Shown in pieces: positions 8,059 to 15,944 of a stretch of 15,978 nt of DNA. Location of the stretch: NCBI GenBank assembly GCA_001931875.2, contig MSJH02000418.1:1-15978 (forward strand). The letters run 5' to 3'. The position numbers were made by a program, and so were the translations under genes. The stretch is from Byssochlamys sp. IMV 00236. Taxonomy: Eukaryota; Ascomycota; Eurotiomycetes; Eurotiales; Thermoascaceae. Position 1 is the first letter of the stretch; each line of letters starts with the position of its first letter. Below the pieces are notes generated by a model that was not told where the DNA came from, did no database searches, and saw nothing but the letters and a program-made list of their open reading frames with translations.

Positions 8059-8990
8059 GAAAAAATTGATGAATTGTGATATCCTGCAGGGGTTACCCCG
8101 CTAGAGTGGAGTACAAACTATATACCAAATAAGGCAAGATACAGTCCTTGTCACAGGCCAATATTGCCTAGAAATGATGTCACATGTAAAAATTGGAAAC
8201 CGGGGCAATGCCTAAAGTTATTCCCGCTTGAATTGTTCAAATAACGCTTACAAATTTGCATTTGCTTTCCTTTTGAAGAAATAATGACTCTATGGTACAC
8301 ATAATATTCATTTGGCATCCTGTGTTTAGTCATTCACATTATATAAATATTGTAATTTGAAGATTTGAGAATTAAAGATTCTGTATGACACTTGTTTTAC
8401 CATTTAAAGTAAGCTTTATTTAGTTGTATAAAAAGGACGATTTCATTGAAAAATAAATAGAGAATTGGAAGTGAGAGGAGTGTTTATGTTGGTATACACA
8501 TATTTGTGATAAGGATGGTATAGAATTGTCATCAACACACTTGGCTTCAAACTACAACAACAACAGCGAAAAGGGATACTTGCCCCACTCTCATCACTTT
8601 ATCTTTTGGGTGGTAAATGAAACCCCCAAAATCTGGAAACTGTGGAGTAGACGGAAAATCAGCTATCCGACAAAATGCTTAATTTTGTTAAAATGGATAC
8701 CTGAAAACGAGAACAAGGTTTGTACAGACAAATTGAAAGGGAGGGGGAAGCTTTCGTTTTCTGTTTAAAAGATTGTTTGTGCCTGACAAATATTCAAGAG
8801 TTGTACCTGAATCGATTACACACATGCTTTGATATAAGCTAATAATCTGACTTTATATGCTGATGGTACTAAGATGCTTAAAAAACAACTTGAGGATACA
8901 CATAAAAAGGTAGAGAGGCGTTAAGCAAGGGTCATAACCCAATCAAGAGCGGTTAAACATTGAAGCGAGTGCAGTCATGGTGTTACTGTG

Positions 8991-9012
8991 CTTATCTGAT
9001 CTCTTATCTGAT
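8991..9012. repeat. Direct repeat of a GATA-type motif
   Basis: CTTATCTGAT occurs twice 12 bp apart, so the opposite strand carries two AGATAAG cores in the same orientation. These match the fungal GATA-factor core, but the position downstream of SHO1 and 1 kb upstream of citrate synthase makes a role uncertain. Confidence 0.35.
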
Positions 9013-9046
9013 GCTTTTAGAACACAACGAATACAAATACACGCAC

Positions 9047-9052
9047 TTTATT
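9047..9052 (-). terminator. Poly(A) signal of SHO1
   Basis: Minus-strand AATAAA about 53 nt beyond the SHO1 stop codon. Confidence 0.45.
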
Positions 9053-9064
9053 GAATAGCAGCAA

Positions 9065-9079
9065 AATAATAATAATAAT
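9065..9079. repeat. AAT microsatellite (five units)
   Basis: Five consecutive AAT units followed by further A/T sequence, inside the predicted SHO1 3' UTR. Ordinary low-complexity sequence. Confidence 0.6.
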
Positions 9080-9104
9080 AAATATATAAATAATGAACAA
9101 TTGT

Positions 9105-10000
9105 CTAATCTACGGCTGTAAAGCTTACATAATTACTTGGTATCATGCCTATATCCCCATTTGATTTCTTTGCTTGCCACCAACTACCTTTCATTTCGTG
9201 TACATACATCACTTCTCCCTTTTGAAATGACAATTCATTTGGATCTGATTTATTTGCTTCATCTATTCAATGATCAATACACTGTTTACTTTAACCATCT
9301 TTAACTTACAGCTGTGGATAGCCTTCACAGGGATCGGATAATCTGCATGTGGTGATAAATATACTGTATTCTGAGATTCGTTTGTTCGATAGACAGGCAT
9401 AGGTGCTACTCTTTCTTGAACATGCATTGGAAGAGGATAGCTTGGCATGCTGTTGCCAAACGTGATCGAACTTGGTTCTTTTCTATATGAGTTATTGATG
9501 TATACATGGCTGTACTCATCCATGTCGTGGTCATATTCTTGTCTTTGTACTCCAAATTGAAAGATCCAGATAATCTATATACATAAACTCATGAATAATG
9601 GTGACTTTTACTCTTATAATTGCTATTATTTACTTGAGTTACAATTAAAATGAAATAGCCAGATGCTACTGCAATCAACGCAGGTGTTCTGGTCGCAACA
9701 TTGATCGCTATTTCATTTATACTATAGGATATACTGACGGCTGTGAATGTCAGGACCTATATTAAATATCAGTCATTGATCTTTATCTATTTGTTATTGA
9801 TTTACCACAGGATAATATGTCTTTGATGTGTTTGTCCAAAGCACAGCGCATGAAAAGGACACCAAAAATAATTCAAAGCCAATAATGTACCATGATATCG
9901 TCTGACTGATCGTACGAGCCATCAATAAGCCTACAAAACTAATAAACCATCCAGCGATGGCAATCAAGCAGACAAACACTTGAAAAAGAGAACAGTGCAT
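9105..10000 (-). CDS. SHO1: Sho1-type osmosensor: four membrane segments plus SH3 domain
   Basis: Minus-strand exons 9806-10000, 9634-9756, 9310-9574 and 9105-9262 give 246 residues (introns of 49, 59 and 47 nt). Four hydrophobic segments lie at about 8-28, 38-55, 66-85 and 91-113. A hydrophilic linker of some 75 residues with prolines follows, then an SH3 domain at about 189-246: KAIHSYEANKSDPNELSF, GSWWQAK, GDIGMIPSNYV. This is the architecture of Sho1, the membrane anchor that recruits Pbs2-type MAPKK to the HOG pathway and works in filamentation signalling. The SH3 domain only appears after splicing out the 9263-9309 intron, which joins Ser-Tyr in the conserved ALYxY position. The protein is much shorter than yeast Sho1 (367 aa), mainly in the linker. 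N-terminus begins at the first ATG of the exon; about seven residues precede the first membrane segment. Confidence 0.92.
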
Positions 10001-10387
10001 TTATGATAAAAGAAAAGAAATGGAATGCCCTTGATTCTTTTTATATAAACTTATTTCAGTTTTGACCCCCTTTGAAAATAAAAATAAAAAAACTTTTATA
10101 TAAAAGAGACCCTTTATTAATCCTCCCCCTTTCCATTCTTTATCTTATTGTTATCCTTAGCTTTATCACTCATGACATCCTTTCCTTTAATGACTATATA
10201 GACTACGTGTATACGAGCACCCTGTGAACTGTTTACAATTTATGTAGAAATCTAACCAAAGTCTTCTTAAAATGTTTGCAGTAAAATGACGTACGGTCAA
10301 ACCAATAAGCACTCGTCTTTTTACTCGCATTGGATTTATTAAACTCTTTTTGATTTGTTGTAGGCAACTGATCACCTAGTCCGCATT
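10001..10387. other. Intergenic region, SHO1 promoter and LAP 3' end
   Basis: About 390 nt between two tandem minus-strand genes. It contains two TATA-like elements (10039-10049 and about 10095-10107), two CCCCCTTT stretches (near 10066 and 10124), and a minus-strand poly(A) signal TTTATT at 10335-10340, about 50 nt past the aminopeptidase stop. No gene seen. Confidence 0.55.
10039..10049 (-). promoter_or_regulatory. TATA box of SHO1
   Basis: Minus strand TTTATATAAAA about 40 nt upstream of the ATG at 10000. A second similar element (TTTTATATAAAAG) lies at about 10095-10107; either could be used. Confidence 0.5.
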
Positions 10388-12106
10388 TTAACATTCTATT
10401 GACCTTTTCGTTAGTTCTATTAATGCTCTTGTGGGTCGCCCTGATTAAATATCAATTAATGTACACGTTTGATTATAATAAACAAAAGACCTTACCGCTC
10501 ATTCCCTTGATATTGTATCCCCGTGTGGCTGATGACTCCATGACGCCTGCTATGTCTATATGAGCCCAAGGAGTGTCTTTATCAACAAACTCTTGTAAGA
10601 ATCTTGCTGCGGCACATGACCCACCAGAGCGGGTATAGCCGACGTTGCTTAGATCTGCTACTATGGATTCTTTCATATCACGAATATAGTCGTCATGAAG
10701 GGGCATACGCCAGAACGGATCAGACACGGCATCACCTGCTTCCTTTAGCTTTTTCCACAACTCATCTGAATTGGTAAATACACCAGCATAGACTTGACCC
10801 AAGGCAACATCCATGGCTCCAGTCAAAGTAGCAAGGTCAATGATGCACTTGGGCTGATACTTGGACGAGATGTAATGAAGGGCATCAGCCTATTTTACAC
10901 ACACATCAGTTAGTTACTCCATCTCTTTTCATCACTAAAGGTTGTACCAGGATCAATCTTCCTTCTGCATCCGTGTTGAGGATCTCGATTGATTTGCCAT
11001 TCATGGCCTTAATCACATCACCGGGCTTGGTCGCATTACCCGAAGGCATGTTTTCGCACAAGGGGATGGCAGCAACAACGTTGACAGGCAGTCGCATCTC
11101 GGAAATACCATAAAGCGCTCCTGCCACTGTCGCTGCGCCGCCCATGTCACCCTTCATGAGAGCCATGTTGGCTGATGGCTTGAGCGATATGCCACCCGAA
11201 TCAAACGTGATGCCCTTTCCAACCAATGCATAAGGTTTCTCGTTCTTGTCCTTAGCGCCCTTGTAGCAAATCTCTAGAAACCTCAAAGGCTCGGCACTAT
11301 ATTTGTGTTTAATATCAACAATCCACATTACTATGTTTGCTACTTACCTCCCTTTTGCTACAGATAACAGAGCATTCATATTGTGACGACTTGCCCAATC
11401 TTCATCATAAACGTTGATATCAATATTTTCCAATCCGGCCAACAAATAGGCAACTTCTTCAGCAAATAGTTTTGGTGTCATCAGGTTTGAAGGTGAAGTC
11501 ATGAGCATTCTTGCAATATTTTGTGAGACTCCATATACACGACCCTGTTCCCATTGCTTGGATACCTGCGGATCAGGTAAATAAGGTTCAATCACCGTCT
11601 CTTCTTGTTTCTTTTCCTGCTTCAGTTTATCAAATCTAAACTGAGAAAGAACCGCACCCTCGGCTGCTGCCTGAGCATCCACCGAGACATCGATACCTGT
11701 GTGCTTGACACCTTGCTTCTGTAGTGTTTGAATACCTATCGCAGTCTAAAATCAATCAGCATTTTTTTTGCGGTCCATATTGTCCATGTATATATGTATA
11801 TATTACAGCCATTCGAACTGTCTCCGCTTCCACTTCTTCTTTCTTTCCTAACGATACGACAGCAACTTGAGATACACCTCCCAGATTATAGAATGTTCGT
11901 ACGTCGTGCTTCTTTTTGAATCGAGTCAATTTGAGTTGCTCCTCCAGAAATTGACGAGTCGCATTCGACGCATGTGATGTAGTCAATTGACAGGGCTCTG
12001 TATATGCGCCAATCACGAGACTGTCAAAGCCCTGCTTATTGGAGAAGAACCTTTTGAGTAAATTCTGGGGCTGTCGAAATGTGGATTGTCGTAAACAAGT
12101 CAACAT
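10388..12106 (-). CDS. Leucine aminopeptidase (cytosol aminopeptidase, peptidase M17)
   Basis: Minus-strand exons 11807-12106, 11348-11745, 10948-11296, 10496-10889 and 10388-10440 give 497 residues (introns of 61, 51, 58 and 55 nt), the usual M17 length. These hexameric, two-metal enzymes remove N-terminal residues from peptides. The C-terminal catalytic domain shows the metal and active-site motifs: [16 protein letters not shown] (Lys260, Asp265), KGDMGGAA, and the family signature NTDAEGRL (340-347), then [14 protein letters not shown] and [15 protein letters not shown] at the end. The last exon, 53 nt, is needed to complete [13 protein letters not shown]. The first about 22 residues are rich in Arg, Gln and Ser with few acids ([20 protein letters not shown]), suggesting a mitochondrial targeting peptide rather than cytosol; this is inference. 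The 10890-10947 intron has a textbook branch site (CTAAC). The upstream region faces the AT-hook gene. Confidence 0.96.
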
Positions 12107-12180
12107 TTGAAAAGTGTATGGAAAAAAGGGGGAACTAAAGAGGGACTGTGATTAAATTTCTATCTTGTGGGAGAACTCAG

Positions 12181-12201
12181 TTTATGCAAAAGACGCATAA
12201 A
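12181..12201. repeat. Short inverted repeat in the divergent promoter
   Basis: Arms TTTATGC (12181-12187) and GCATAAA (12195-12201) with a 7-nt spacer, perfect over 7 bp. Lies about 75-95 nt upstream of the LAP start; could be a dimeric factor site. Confidence 0.4.
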
Positions 12202-12298
12202 TTTACTCACCTAATAAATAAAAAAGAGCATCAAACCAAAGGAACATATTACCAAGGTAAAAATGGCACTAAACAAATTCCTGTTTCAATCAAGTCAT

Positions 12299-12357
12299 AA
12301 CAACTTCATTTTCACCAATCTATTGGTCTATCAGTGATGAAGTTGTTTTTTTTTTTT
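12299..12357 (+). repeat. Imperfect hairpin with inner CCAAT/ATTGG palindrome and T-run
   Basis: Outer arms AACAACTTCAT (12299-12309) and ATGAAGTTGTT (12337-12347) pair perfectly over 11 bp. Inside them ACCAAT (12314-12319) and ATTGGT (12322-12327) form a second palindrome carrying CCAAT boxes on both strands. The right arm runs directly into 12 T (12346-12357). It could be a regulatory palindrome for a CCAAT-binding factor or part of a short transcript with a T-run end; no promoter for such a transcript is evident. Confidence 0.45.
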
Positions 12358-12471
12358 CTCAAAGGATGAAAATGATTAAATGATGATACATCAACAGAGT
12401 GACAGCAAATACAATAAATATCACACTCAACCCTCTATTCTTTCTTTTCCCTTCTTTTCTAGAGTGTTTAT

Positions 12472-13023
12472 ATGAACAACTTACAATCAAATACGATACC
12501 TGAAGAGCAAGAGTCTCTACTTTCATTTCTCCAAACCAACGGAATGATGGATACTAACGATACAAATCTAGCAACTACCGAACCAATACATGATGTCGAA
12601 TTTCTCGCGTACTTGGCTAATTTTTCAGAACTCTCATCAGACAACTCTGTCTCATCAACCGAAGAAGAGAAGCGAAAGAGAAATCGCTCGACAAGGGTCG
12701 GCCACTGCGAACATCCAAAACACGTGTTTTACCGCGAAGAACCGTTTATCTTTGAACAAGGTCACCATTTGATCAAGACAATTCCCCGACGTGGACGACC
12801 ACCCAAGGGGTCCAAGTCGGAAGACACAAAGCAAAAGAATGGGTATCGCATGGTCGCTCTTACCGTGCGATCGTTGCCCAAGCGACTGGAAGCGGTCGTG
12901 GGTCGATCCAACATCAAGGTTTGCCTGACGTGCTTAAAGAAATCGGATATGGATCCAGAGTATCTCGCAAGTGAAAGCTACATTGCCCCCCAACAACTGC
13001 TTAGGCGTCAGAAAAGGAAATAA
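12472..13023 (+). CDS. AT-hook nuclear protein, 183 aa, otherwise unrecognised
   Basis: A single exon encodes 183 residues. The first 65 are acidic, Ser/Thr/Asn-rich and probably disordered, like an activation region. A basic cluster EEEKRKRNR (65-72) looks like a nuclear signal. Residues 106-114 (RRGRPPKGS) are a textbook AT-hook, which binds the minor groove of AT-rich DNA. His/Cys residues at 78-84 (HCEHPKH) and a CLTC pair at 151-154 flank the hook and could jointly hold a zinc ion; that is inference. The central and C-terminal part (from VFYREEP to DPEYL) looks like a folded domain, but I cannot name it. The C-terminus is very basic (LLRRQKRK). It starts at the first ATG after a pyrimidine-rich leader. 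Its stop lies 11 nt from the stop of the convergent DeSI-type gene, and an AATAAA overlaps the stop codon. Likely a DNA-binding regulator. Confidence 0.83.
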   Translation: MNNLQSNTIPEEQESLLSFLQTNGMMDTNDTNLATTEPIHDVEFLAYLANFSELSSDNSVSSTEEEKRKRNRSTRVGHCEHPKHVFYREEPFIFEQGHHLIKTIPRRGRPPKGSKSEDTKQKNGYRMVALTVRSLPKRLEAVVGRSNIKVCLTCLKKSDMDPEYLASESYIAPQQLLRRQKRK

Positions 13024-13034
13024 ATAATGTTTTT

Positions 13035-13978
13035 TTATTCTCTGTTGGCCGTTTCACTCGACGCAGGCAGCATGATGCCCTGAAAGTTGACCACAGGAGG
13101 CACCAGTCGTTCCTGACTGGGGTTTCTTCCTTCTGTGTAAGAGTAAGGCGGGTGTCGATTTGAAAGTAAGGACACTGTTGATGATCGTCGTTGGATAGTG
13201 GTCGACGGTCGTGTTGAGTTCGGCACGGATTGTGGAGTTTCTGGTTCTACCTCTTCCTCTTCTTCTTCTCCAAGTTCTGGTGGTTGTATCCATTCCCATG
13301 GTACAACACACGGGAACATGGTGCCCAGTTTGGCTGCTCGGTTGATCCATGCTGGTGTCCTTTTCTGTGTGAGTCTATAGACGAATTCTTCGGTAAAATG
13401 ATTGCAATTCCTCATCAAGAGGTTGTAGGATGGCCCTGTAAACTCGTCAGAGATGGCTGTTAGCGTCTCCTCAAACTCCTTGTCTGTTAGTCGCATGGGT
13501 CCCATATCGATGGTGCGTCTAATAAGAGGGATGAATATTATCACTTGATCAAATACATCTTTCTTTACTTTAAGATGAGCTCGGGTATGCCAATCTTGGG
13601 TTCAACGACAAAGACTCCAGTGACATTGCTCATAGCGTGACCACCAAAGCAATACTCCTTTCCATTAATTTCTACTCCTGAATGAAAGATGCCTGTTGTT
13701 CTGCACATGAGACCTTTTTCGTTTATAATATTTGAGTAAATAGACGTTACCTAATCCAAAAGCATAATAACCAATATTTGTAATATAGTTGGGTTGAAGC
13801 TACATGGTGATTAATATTTGAACAAGAGCTATTATGTCTTTATGTACCATGTCGTATACATTCACATAGACTAGCACATAAGGAATCAATGGGTAATTAA
13901 GCTACATTTAAAAAAAGCAAAGTATACCATGAGGTCTTAACTGGTCTGATTCGGTTTGAATAGAGTTATAAAATCCAT
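13035..13978 (-). CDS. PPPDE/DeSI-type cysteine protease
   Basis: Minus-strand exons 13942-13978, 13848-13870, 13751-13799, 13569-13692 and 13035-13518 give 238 residues (introns of 71, 48, 58 and 50 nt). The PPPDE fold, found in deSUMOylating isopeptidases and related deubiquitinases, spans about 13-150: IYVNVYDM, GIFHSGVEINGKEYCFGGH with catalytic His40, and LLMRNCNHFTEEF with catalytic Cys116, then PAWINRAAKLG. Residues after about 150 are not part of the domain: an acidic run (EEEEEEVEPETP) and a Ser/Pro-rich, probably disordered tail. The His and Cys dyad is intact, so activity is expected; whether SUMO or ubiquitin is the target cannot be told. The exon 1/exon 2 join (including a 23-nt exon and a GTTAAG donor) is the weakest part; it was chosen because it yields a Met start and the family N-terminus in phase. 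The stop is 11 nt from the convergent AT-hook gene. Confidence 0.88.
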
Positions 13979-14008
13979 TCTTTATAAAGTCAAGCATTAT
14001 TTTATTTA

Positions 14009-14029
14009 GAAAAGAAAAGAAAAGAAAAG
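14009..14029. repeat. (GAAAA)4 repeat upstream of the DeSI-type gene
   Basis: Four GAAAA units plus a final G. On the minus strand it reads as TTTTC repeats 31-51 nt upstream of the ATG, similar to the leader of citrate synthase in this window. Confidence 0.7.
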
Positions 14030-14277
14030 TGAAAAAAGACTGGCTGGTAGCAATGATTGTTCAATGTCTGATAAGTGTGAGTACTTTACAAAAATGTCAT
14101 TTTTACACCCCTTTTTTTTTCTGTTTGCTATCTTACCTCTTCTTTTTATTGTTTGACTCCATGCTTAAATTAGAAATGGATATACAGCATTTACTCCAAA
14201 AGATATTGGAGCGAATGAAAATGTTCCTTATTGTCCCCCCCCAACGCACCTTTTTGTGATAAAAAGTGCTGATTTGG

Positions 14278-14368
14278 AGGAATAAGGAAGTACTACCGCG
14301 CATATGTGGCTATGTTGATAACCCTGTGTCAGTTATTGTGATGTTCAAAAGTGTACTTCCTTATTCCT
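14278..14368. repeat. 16-bp perfect inverted repeat in the HSF 3' UTR
   Basis: AGGAATAAGGAAGTAC at 14278-14293 and its exact reverse complement at 14353-14368, separated by 59 nt. On the minus strand the first arm begins 6 nt after the HSF stop codon (14375-14377), so the mRNA would carry a stem-loop at once after the coding region. A partial third copy (TTCCTTATT) lies at 14224-14232. Confidence 0.75.
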
Positions 14369-14374
14369 TGTTGT

Positions 14375-15380
14375 CTAAGTCTTGCGGCGTTTGGCGTGAC
14401 CACGCCCACTAGCCAGTTGATGATCGCCATGGCAACTGTTGTTTGGTTCCAATAGCTCATGTATTTTCGTTGGTTTCCTTGATTGTTCCGAGTTTGGAGA
14501 TCCATTGCCACTTTTCAAGTGGTGTATACAACCCAATAGATCATTCAAAAGCTATATCAAGCATGAATTCTCCGACAATGGCGTTTTCTTTCTGTTTTTT
14601 CTTACTTTTTGTTGTGTGGCAGCAACTTGCCTTAGATAGAGTATTTCATTTGTGGTAGATTCAAGTTTCAGTTCGATCTGTTCTGTGGTGCTTTTCAATT
14701 GAAGGATGACATCTTCAAGTGCTTTGTTTTCATTCATTTGCACATTGTTGGTATAACTTGTGTTGTAGATTAATGAACTAGTCGTTGGATCTTCCGGAGT
14801 ATTGCCACACGAGCTGCTGCTATTAGACGATTCACAACCTGTGTTAGCAATGCGATGTCGAGGTGATTTCCGTCTAATCTTGTGTAAACGATCTCTTCCA
14901 TGACGCATAAAGCAAGGATGCTTGAAATCCCATCTTTGTTGCTCATTGTTGCTTTTAGGAGATTTATCTCCTTCTGAGTTATTTTCGTTGATTTTATGAA
15001 AATCGTACACTAAAGATAGGTTAGAAAGAAACGATAAGAATATTACGGATTTTTACTTTACTGTTCAATTGTCTTACAAAGCTGGACCAGTTGCAGTGTT
15101 TAAAATAACGAGGCAAGACCTTATTGGAGAATTCGACATTATTAAAGATTGTAAATTTATCTCCAGATCCGGTCCAAGTGATCAAATGAGCCGTACTCTC
15201 CTCCTCTACCATACTGTTAAATGTTAAAAGAGCGCTCGTAGAAAATGGTTTTTTTACTTGCTTGTATAATTTCGTAATGAATGCCGCGTTCTTTGTTGGA
15301 GTCACTCTAAAGAATTGCTCAATGTAGCCGTGCTTGCCTGAAAGTTTTTGTTCTGTCCCTTCGATTAAATGGTCAGACAT
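14375..15380 (-). CDS. HSF-type (heat shock factor family) transcription factor, short form
   Basis: Minus-strand exons 15262-15380, 15062-15213, 14606-15009 and 14375-14551 give 283 residues. The HSF DNA-binding domain covers about 31-135: [48 protein letters not shown], and the wing with RWDFKHPCF and IRRKSPRHR. A coiled coil follows (about 180-237: LQLKSTTEQIELKLE, ILYLRQVAATQQKLLNDLL), suiting trimerisation, and the protein ends in KRRKT, a nuclear-signal-like tail. Intron 1 (15214-15261) starts GCAAGT instead of GT; only this splice restores KLYNMVEE, and its 48 nt have no in-frame stop. Introns 2 and 3 (52 nt and 54 nt) are GT-AG. The recognition helix ends in YDFHK, as in Skn7-type HSF domains, where most HSFs have YGFHK, but no receiver domain is present. 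It is shorter than canonical Hsf1, with little room for an activation domain. Confidence 0.9.
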
Positions 15381-15944
15381 GACAATGGACCTGATTGGTT
15401 ACCCAGTTAAAAAAAATATAAGAGTGGAAAAAAGAAAAAGTGAAAAATGATTTACCGATTTAATATGAAATGCAACTTCTTTTTGTTGGTCTATATTATT
15501 ACTAAATATGGATGGTATCCCTATTACTTTTTAAAGTGAAAGGATCAGGGAAGGAGACGAGCGGGAGGAAGATAGAAAAGGAGGAAAAGTGGGGAAAAAA
15601 AATTAACTTTTTCTTATTTTCTCAAAAAAGGATATATTGCCATGGTGATAAATGGAAACTCCTATTGTCTAGGATATTTTATAAGATTGCGGGTTATTCT
15701 ATTTTTTATTCTTTATAAATCAAGATTTGTGTAACAACCCAGTATTTAGGTAAGGAAAGAAAAAAAAGGAACTACGATTTAAAGTAACCAATTGAACCAT
15801 ACGATGATATCGGTTGTTAAAATACGTATCCATCTGAGTTTATTCATCGGTGTAGAAACGCATTAGACCGAGTTTCTAGATAGTTCGTAATACTTTTTCC
15901 TTGGTGACGGTTTTAGTAACTATGGATACAAAGTTGTACATTAA

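Larger units (their letters stand above)
7957..9104. other. Intergenic region, citrate synthase promoter and SHO1 3' end
   Basis: About 1.15 kb, AT-rich, with no supported gene. Seen in order: A-rich/AAAAG tract 7979-8007, the citrate synthase TATA box, a GGGGT-T-ACCCC inverted repeat (8089-8099), a plus-strand TATA-like TATAAAAAG at 8427-8435 with no convincing ORF after it, a direct repeat of CTTATCTGAT (8991-9000 and 9003-9012), a minus-strand poly(A) signal (9047-9052) and a short AAT run (9065-9079). An 80-codon frame at 8526-8768 starts with TTG and resembles nothing I know. Confidence 0.5.
12107..12471. other. Divergent promoter region, LAP / AT-hook protein
   Basis: 365 nt without a gene between divergent starts. 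It holds a GGGGG stretch at 12128-12132 just upstream of LAP, an inverted repeat TTTATGC/GCATAAA (12181-12201), a larger hairpin followed by a 12-T run (12299-12357), and a pyrimidine-rich leader before the AT-hook gene (about 12432-12460). No clear TATA box on either side. Confidence 0.55.
13979..14374. other. Intergenic region, DeSI promoter and HSF 3' end
   Basis: About 395 nt between two tandem minus-strand genes. It has a (GAAAA)4 repeat, a minus-strand AATAAA (TTTATT at 14145-14150), an 8-C run near 14235, and a 16-bp inverted repeat (14278-14368). A 76-codon frame (14029-14259) is low-complexity and unsupported. Confidence 0.55.

Noticed and set aside
8526..8768. 80-codon frame in the citrate synthase/SHO1 intergenic region
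   Set aside because: No ATG at its start, no family signature, low-complexity composition.
14278..14368. Transposon (MITE) call for the 16-bp inverted repeat
   Set aside because: No target-site duplication seen and copy number cannot be tested here; kept only as a repeat.
14329..14511. 60-codon minus-strand frame with a plausible-looking sequence after the HSF gene
   Set aside because: It is a shifted frame of the last HSF exon; splicing at 14605/14552 gives LRQVAATQQK-LLNDLLG and a basic tail in another frame, which fits the coiled coil better.
15512..15718. 68-codon plus-strand frame near the window end
   Set aside because: Lys/Glu-rich low-complexity translation of a purine tract, with no supporting signals.
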